Shown: positions 58,148-64,000 of the stretch, piece by piece
Layout of the letters: each line of letters opens with the position of its first letter
Position numbering within the stretch: position 1 is the stretch's first letter
Assembly (NCBI GenBank): GCA_036346405.1
Contig: CM070562.1
Span: forward strand, 63,454,195 to 63,518,194
Direction: 5' to 3'
DNA from: Phyllostachys edulis
Taxonomy: Eukaryota > Streptophyta > Magnoliopsida > Poales > Poaceae
Length of the DNA: 64,000 bases
Program-made: the position numbers and the translations under genes
The notes under the pieces: model-generated
Databases searched by the model: none
Told to the model about the DNA's origin: nothing
Seen by the model: the letters and a program-made list of their open reading frames with translations, nothing else

Positions 58148-58364
58148 TGTTAGCAAAATATCTCAAGATATATGTCTATACTTATGGATATTGTTACTAT
58201 TCACAAGCCGACAATATCTCTTGTAATCTTTTGTATAGATAGAATATATCTTTTGTAATCTTCATGTATAGATAGAATATATCTCTTGTAATCTGTAGAT
58301 TATAATATATTTATATGTGATCAATACAATGCACCTCCAGGAGGCTTCATCCGAAACCCTAACA
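58148..58364 (+). mobile_element. Short copia LTR (217 bp)
   Basis: It starts TGTTAG and ends CTAACA, a 6-bp inverted repeat, and is followed at once by the primer-binding site TGGTATCAGACTCC (58365-58378). It contains three copies of a TATAGATAGAATATATC-like word. The matching 3' LTR is not in the window. The C-rich block 57840-58147 before it is unassigned. Confidence 0.8.
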
Positions 58365-58378
58365 TGGTATCAGACTCC
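58365..58378 (+). other. Primer-binding site of the copia element
   Basis: TGGTATCAGACTCC matches the initiator tRNA-Met complement for its first ten bases and directly follows the LTR. Confidence 0.7.
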
Positions 58379-58699
58379 GTCGAGATCCCTCGACTCATTG
58401 TCTTGTCGTCCACCTTCTCCCATGTGCGTCGTCGCCCCTAGCTGCACGTGCCACTTCCCTCCGGTGTGCGTCGCCGCTCCTGGCTACCCACGCCCATTCT
58501 TTTCTTCTGTTGCCTAGCGTGCACGTCGTCATCTGTTGCACGCCTCATCTCGCGTGTGCCGGTGCCTTCTGCTGCACGCCAACTCCACTACTCCTGTGCG
58601 ATACACTCCTGATTGCATGTCCCTCTTCGGTCTAGTGCCACCTCTCGCAAGGGTGTGCTTCTCCTCCCGCCCGTGCGCATCTACCACCTCACAACCACC

Positions 58700-59448
58700 A
58701 TGAGTGAAGACCACCTTGTTGTCATCACGCCAGCTCCCCATGCGCACCTCTGGGCACAAGCCGTTAGCATCGGCAACATCAAGTCTCTCATCCTGGTGAC
58801 CCTCGAGCTTCCCGCCTCCAGCTACGCGAAGTGGCACACCCTTTTTGAGGTTGCGGTCATGAAGTTCGCATGCGAGGAACATCTCTAAGGAACCGACACT
58901 TCCACCAACACTGATGTCGATTGGAAGCGCTGGGACTCCACTATGTTGTCTTGGATCTATGGATCCATATCCCCAGATATTCTCAACATCGTCATGGCTC
59001 CTTCCACCATAGCTGCCGCTCTTTGGACCACGATTGAGAATCTCTTCCAAGATAGCAAGGCCACACGCGCCATCTACATCCAGGCTGAATTCAGCAATTT
59101 GGTGCAAGGCAGTATGTCAGCCATCGACTATTGTCTCAAGCTGAAGACTCTCTCTGACGCTCTCCGCGATGTTGGTCAGTTCGTCAACGATCAAAGACTT
59201 GTGCTCACCATGATCAAGGGCATGAATCCAAAATATCATCATCTCTCTGCCCTTCTTCCAATGATTATGCAGCCCTTCCCGACTTTCATCCAAGCTCGGT
59301 CCCTTCTTCTCCTCGAAGAACTAAAGGATGAACATGGTGACCGACTCACCTAGGTTACAGCCCTCCTCGCCGACTCGTCATCTGGCCGAATCATGTCCTC
59401 CACCGACGCCAACACAGGGGGCACTGCCTCCCACGGTGCCACCTCCTG
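58700..59448 (+). pseudogene. Copia gag, one frame with two stops, cut at the 3' side
   Basis: From ATG 58700 the frame gives MSEDHLVVITP, LVTLELPASSYAKWHTLFEV, then LWTTIENLFQDSKATRAI and SMSAIDYCLKLKTLSDALRD. This is the copia gag (UBN2/Retrotran_gag type) that forms the particle shell. A TAA interrupts at 58886-58888 and a TAG at 59351-59353; the reading continues in the same frame after both. The nucleocapsid zinc knuckle, protease, integrase and RT are absent. At about 59445 the sequence changes to a gypsy pol tail. Confidence 0.8.
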
Positions 59449-59723
59449 GCGCTGATGAGGACATTCCAACCTTCAATGACCACGCTAAAGATGATCATCT
59501 CCGCGACCAAGATATTCTCAAGGACCAACAATATCAAGGACCAATCACGAGAAGACGTGCTAAACAAATACTTGATCAGGTGAACGCTAACTTAGGACTT
59601 ATTCCAGATCTCAATAACTTAGTAGTGCTTCCAATGTCCTCTTCTTTGATTGAACTCAGGTGCATTGTAGAGGAACAAGGAGGTCCAGAAAACCAACGAG
59701 TTTTGCAATCATTATCTGCATGA
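59449..59723 (+). pseudogene. 3' tail of a gypsy pol gene
   Basis: The frame reads QGPITRRRAKQILDQVN and ends VLQSLSA at 59723. 'GP(I/L)TRSRAK' tails are found at the C-terminus of plant chromovirus polyproteins. It lies just before a gypsy LTR, the natural order, but begins abruptly after copia gag with no intervening LTR. The apparent continuous ORF 59328-59723 joins the two by chance in a frame that is not the copia gag frame. Confidence 0.6.
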
Positions 59724-60568
59724 ATTATAATGTTTCCAGCTAGCATACACCAGACCAATGGATAGCTTGTCGATTCTATTTTCCTACGCTTTGAACCGTG
59801 CATCATTTGGAGTTGTGTAATGAAAGTTATGGTCATTTTAGTAATAGCTGAACATGATGATAAATGCTGCGCGAAAACTGAAGACTCCTTGAATGCTTGC
59901 GCACCAACCAGTCATGTTTTACTGTGCATAACCTATATGGATAGAAATATAATCAAGTCTATTTTCACCTCAAACAAACGGCTCATCATTTGGACTTCCG
60001 AGGAGAGAGTTATTGCTGTTTTACTAAAGACTGCGCAGAAGTTGAGCAGATGCATGAGAATTCGAGAAGACTCCTTGAATGCTTCAACCAGTTGGCCATC
60101 CACCTTCCAACATTCTGACTTATGTTCATACCCAGCTAGAAGGGTTGTTCCTAGTATATATACCCCTCTACCCCCATCCGTGGAGGCACTTTTGATATTT
60201 TTCAACAAACTGATATATGAAATTGCAGCAAGACTGCTAAGTGCCTTACTCCTTTGTTCTTGTGAGTTCTCTTGGATTCGCAAGAAGATTCTTCTGGGAT
60301 CCCCTAATTCATGCTCTCCGCTTCTGGTCATTTTGTTTGGATTAGTTCCTGATTGTGGTTCTGTGATTGTTCGGATAGCGGGTCAGAGTCCAGAAGGCTT
60401 CGGATCGTCTCTCCCCAGCACTTGGTCGCATCCAACCTTGGCAGGTTAAAGCTAGTTACCTTTTTCTGCTGCTCACAACTAGTTATCCCCGCTGTCCATA
60501 GCAAGATTCGCTTTGTTCTTCAACCTACGCCGTGAAGATCGGGCCATCCCTAGCATGTACGCATCATA
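59724..60568 (+). repeat. Gypsy 3' UTR plus LTR (exact start not found)
   Basis: The right boundary is fixed by the primer-binding site at 60569. A TATA-like GTATATATAC lies at 60154-60163 and a leader-like segment follows. The repeated words AAGACTCCTTGAATGCTT (59879 and 60069) and GCTTTGAACCGTGCATCATTTGG-like text suggest part of the left side is untranslated pol tail. A TG start could not be placed. The 209-codon ORF 59820-60449 is a composition artefact. Confidence 0.55.
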
Positions 60569-60580
60569 TGGTATCAGAGC
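60569..60580 (+). other. Primer-binding site of gypsy element R3
   Basis: TGGTATCAGAGC is the exact complement of the plant initiator tRNA-Met 3' end. Confidence 0.85.
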
Positions 60581-61203
60581 TTTTGTTGACTCGGTAGGTT
60601 TCGCCATCCACATATTAACCATGTGTTCCATTGTGTGTTCTTGTATTCTTGTTGTTTTGTTCCCTTCCTAGAGTACACAAATCACCCACACAAAAAAAAA
60701 ATTACCAAGCCTTTGTTTAGTATTGTTAATTTGGTGCCGTTCGTGCTCATCTTGTTTCTAGTCACCATCGATATCTTGCACCATGTTTGTTTTTAGTTGT
60801 TGAGCTTGCTGTTTAGTGTCAAAAAAAGAAGAAGAAGAAAAACAAGAGAGAAAAAAAAGAGAAGAAAAAGAAGAAGAAAATGAAGGGTTGTGTTGCGGTT
60901 GTCAAATTGCAAGTTTCAGATTCATGCTCTGAATTTTTCGGTGTTTTGGACCGGTGACATTCACGTATCCATTGCGTGATTTACGGCACTTGATTCCAAT
61001 ACTACAACCCTCCTTGTTTAGCACACCAAGCCCCACTAAAACCCGAAGCTGGTTGTTTCGATTCGTGTCCTTTCAATCGCTTGATCTCATCTAAGGTACT
61101 GTCACTCTTGCTGTCCATTGAGAACGCATAAGAACATTGGTGAGTAAGAGGTGAGGTTGTGTGATTTCACAAATATTACCTATTCCACTTTCTCTTCGGT
61201 AAC
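60581..61203 (+). other. R3 leader with purine tract
   Basis: Untranslated leader between the primer-binding site and gag. A 62-bp AAG/AAA-rich tract (60820-60881) stands out. Several short upstream ATGs are present. No gene is recognised. Confidence 0.5.
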
Positions 61204-64000
61204 ATGGCAGGTTCCAACGAAAGTGTACATGGGGAAAATCATGAGGGAGATGGTCACATGAGCCGAGATGCAACAATTTTGTGATCTGGTTCAGGCCATG
61301 GGACAGATGCTCAATGAACGCCTTCCCGCCGCTAGTGGTGGGGGTCTACGTCAACCTAACCCTATTGTTGATCAAGGTGAAGCCGCTAATGAGAACTCAG
61401 TGGGAGCTGCTGCTAATGATGGCTTCCACGACCAGCAAGATCTTGGTCAGGGTGATGGACGAGGGGGCGGTGCCCATTGTGGCCAAGGCGCAGCTGCACA
61501 TATTCTGTAGCATGGGGGAGGTGTTCACGGTTGTGGTTTTGGCCACCATGTGCGCTTCAACAACCAATATGTGCATGACGGTCGCAGGTATGGAGAAGAA
61601 TATGATGACAATGATGAAGCTTTTGCAGATCATGATGGCTATGGACAGCATCCACCCCCACATCGTGGTGTTGCCCATGGTGAGGGAGGACAACCTCGAG
61701 GTCGCCGTGAAAGGGATGATCCGGATAATATTGCTCGGATCAAGTTGAGCGTCCCTAAATTCAAGGGAATAGAAGACCCTGATGCTTATCTTGATTGGGA
61801 AGAGCAATGTGATCAGATTTTTCATGTCCATAATCTCTCCAATCAAAGGCGGGTAAATCTTGCCTCAGTTGAATTCTCAGGATATGCTCTCACTTGGTGG
61901 AATCAAATGCAACAAAATTAGCTACAATCGTGGCGTTCTCATATCAATACTTGGGCTGAAATGAAGCAAGTGATGAGAAGGCACTTTGTGCCTTCAAGCT
62001 ACCAGTGTGACCTTCGCAATAGGTTGCAGGCGTTAAGACAAGGGTCTAAAACTGTGGATGAGTACTATAAAGAAACGGAATTACTCTTGATCCGTGCTGG
62101 AATTCGAGAGGATGCTGAATCCAAGATGGCAAGATTTTTGCATGGTCTAAATAATAAAATTTCAGGTTTTGTTGAGATGTTTCCTTATAACAATCTGCAA
62201 GATCTTGTTGCCCAGGCTATGCGCACGGAGAGAAAGATCCAACAAGAAGGACGTGGTCAGTCATTTGGGAACCGTTCTTTTTCAGCTCCATGGCGTCACC
62301 AATAGCCGAGTACATCCTCTGCTGGTCGTCGTTCTCAAGGTGCCCCTCCTGAGACGTCTTCATCTACTCCTGCTGCCAAGCCTACACCCTCGTTGGCTTC
62401 TTCACCTGCAGGACACCAAGATAATCGACGCTCTACTAGAAAAATAGGAGCATCATTTGCCACATCGGCAGCAGCATCCACATCTCGCAGCCGCGAAATT
62501 AAGTGCCATAAGTGCCAAGGGTGTGGGCACATTGCCTCTGAGTGCCCTAGCAAAATAAACATGCTTGTTAATGAACAAGGAGAATGGGAATCTGAGAGTG
62601 AGCCAGAGGAGGATGGGCTACTTGAAGAAGCATCAGATGATGATGTTATTCCAGCTGATGATGGAGACAACAATTGTTTTATCTCTCGATGTGTGCTTAG
62701 TGTTAATGTTGTGAAAGGAGAAAATGGTCAGCGACATAACCTATTTCACACTCGAGGCACCATCAAGAGCAAAGTATGCAGCATTATTGTTGATAATGGT
62801 AGCTGCAATAACATTGCAAGTCTAGAATTGGTAGAACGATTGGGACTAAAACTACGACGTCATCCTACCCCATATAAGATGCAATGGCTCAATGATTGTG
62901 GAGCACTACAAGCGAACAACATTGTGACCATCCAATTCTCAATTGGAAAATACCAAGATCAGGTGGAGTGTGATGTGGTTCCAATGCAAGCATGCCAGTT
63001 ACTTTTAGGGCGACCTTGGTTATATGATCGTGATGTTCAGATTAGTTGTCGAGCCAATACCCTTGTTTTTATGTATAAAGGGGAGTGTATCACTTTGCTT
63101 CCTTTAACATTGGAGGAGATCATGACGGATGAACTAAAAAAGAAACAATGAGAGAGTGAGAAACACTTGAGTGAGAACCACAAACATAGTGAGCGAGTGA
63201 AACCAAAGCCAAATAAAACTCCACGGCCGCAAAATACCAAGACACGGGGAAAAGAGGGATTAGTGATGATGGCTAGGAAAGGGGATATAAAAGAATTGAG
63301 AGAACCCAATGCCATGTTCTTTGTACTCCTGTACAAGGAAAGCCTTTTATCAACTAACGACTTACCCTCTACTTTACTGAGTGTTGTGTTGAATCTCTTA
63401 CGGGGTTACGATGAAGTGTTTCCTGACAAAGTACCACCAGGGCTGTCACCAAAAAGAGGCATTGAACATCAAATTGACCTTGTTCCTGGCGCCCCACTTC
63501 CTAACCGACCAGCATACCACACAAATCTGGAGGAGACCAAAGAAATTCAACGCCAAGTTCAAGAACTACTCGACAAAGGGTATATAAATGAAAGTCTCTC
63601 ACCCTGTGCTGTACCGGTTCTTTTAGTCCCAAAGAAAGATGGATCATGGAGAATGTGTGTAGATTGTCGAGCCATTAATAACATAACAGTGAGGTATAGG
63701 CATCCAATACCTAGACTTGATGACATGCTTGATGAGCTTAGTGGCTCAACTATCTTTTCTAAGATTGATTTGCAAAGCAGCTACCACCAAATTTGAATGA
63801 GAGAGGGTGATGAGTGGAAAACTACATTCAAAACAAAATTTAGGTTGTATGAATGGTTGGTCATGCCGTTTGGATTGACAAATGCACCATGTACTTTCAT
63901 GAGATTGATGAATCATGTGCTTAGAGCTTTTATTGGCAAATTTGTTGTTGTTTACTTAGATGATATCTTAATTTACAGCAAGTCTCTTGAAGAACATATT
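61204..64000 (+). pseudogene. Gypsy gag-protease-RT of R3, single frame with five stops, cut by window end
   Basis: ATG 61204 (MAGSNESVHG) is one indel out of frame with the rest. From 61268 one frame runs to 64000, interrupted only by stops at 61508, 61919, 62303, 63149 and 63794. Domains in order: acidic N-terminus; gag capsid (IKLSVPKFKGIEDPDAYLDW near 61740, then YALTWWNQM); CCHC zinc knuckle CHKCQGCGHIASEC (62504-62545); protease with VDNGSCNNIAS and its Asp at 62792; RT from about 63450 with IEHQIDLVPGAPLPNRPAY, LLVPKKDGSWRMCVDCRAIN and the catalytic YLDD (63953-63964). This is a Ty3/gypsy chromovirus-type polyprotein (CRM/Reina-like by eye). RNase H, integrase and the 3' LTR lie outside the window. 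Confidence 0.88.

Noticed and set aside
59820..60449. A 209-codon plus-strand ORF
   Set aside because: It spans the gypsy 3' UTR and LTR including its TATA box; no domain.
1..64000. tRNA, rRNA or other structured RNA genes
   Set aside because: The only tRNA-like signals are the 12-14 base primer-binding sites after LTRs; no cloverleaf or rRNA core was recognised by eye.

Overview
This window is a heavily transposon-loaded stretch of plant nuclear DNA, almost certainly from a grass (Poaceae). The support is the make-up of the repeats: Ty3/gypsy elements primed by initiator tRNA-Met, a Tat-type gypsy element with an antisense extra gene, MULEs carrying plant-mobile-domain (PMD) genes, CACTA elements with long arrays of subterminal repeats, and very long LTRs. 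The species cannot be fixed from the sequence; a panicoid grass is a guess. Only one short coding region looks intact: a small secreted cysteine-rich peptide gene at 50301-50552 on the minus strand.

Layout, left half (1-34.3 kb). A minus-oriented gypsy LTR (1-1081) is followed by a decayed PMD/GRF-zinc-finger transposon gene region (about 1240-3448, continued at 26338-26694 and 31391-33094) that contains a 159-bp minisatellite. Two later insertions split it. The first is a 22.9-kb gypsy element, 3449-26337, with target-site duplication CTTGC. The second is a solo LTR, 26695-31390, with duplication GAAAC. The 22.9-kb element itself contains a minus-strand solo LTR (7083-12559, duplication TTGTC) and a minus-strand Tat-type gypsy remnant (about 12565-22205) whose extra intron-containing gene runs on the plus strand. 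A second minus-oriented LTR (33095-34329) closes this half.

Middle (34.3-50.9 kb). A copy of the promoter and 5' leader of the small secreted-peptide gene lies at 34335-34427 and 37725-37968. It has lost its coding part and is split by a 3.3-kb CACTA element (34428-37724, duplication TGT). Next is a 12.2-kb MULE (37975-50159). It has long palindrome-rich terminal inverted repeats, a degenerate MULE transposase and a degenerate PMD gene, both on the minus strand, and a solo LTR (45963-48936, duplication TATGC). The full peptide gene with its own TATA box follows directly.

Right part (50.9-64 kb). A 1.4-kb CACTA derivative (51336-52734, duplication TAA), a MITE-like element, a 1.6-kb hAT-like element (53672-55259, duplication CCGTGCAA) and a copia-like LTR remnant come next. 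They are followed by a short copia LTR plus gag (58148-59448), fused abruptly to the 3' tail of a gypsy pol gene, a gypsy LTR, and the start of a plus-strand gypsy element whose single long gag-protease-RT frame runs off the window end with five in-frame stops.

The genes do not form an operon or pathway. The window records successive insertions, LTR-LTR recombination, and decay. Boundaries quoted with exact target-site duplications were read directly from the sequence. Family names rest on protein motifs recognised by eye.
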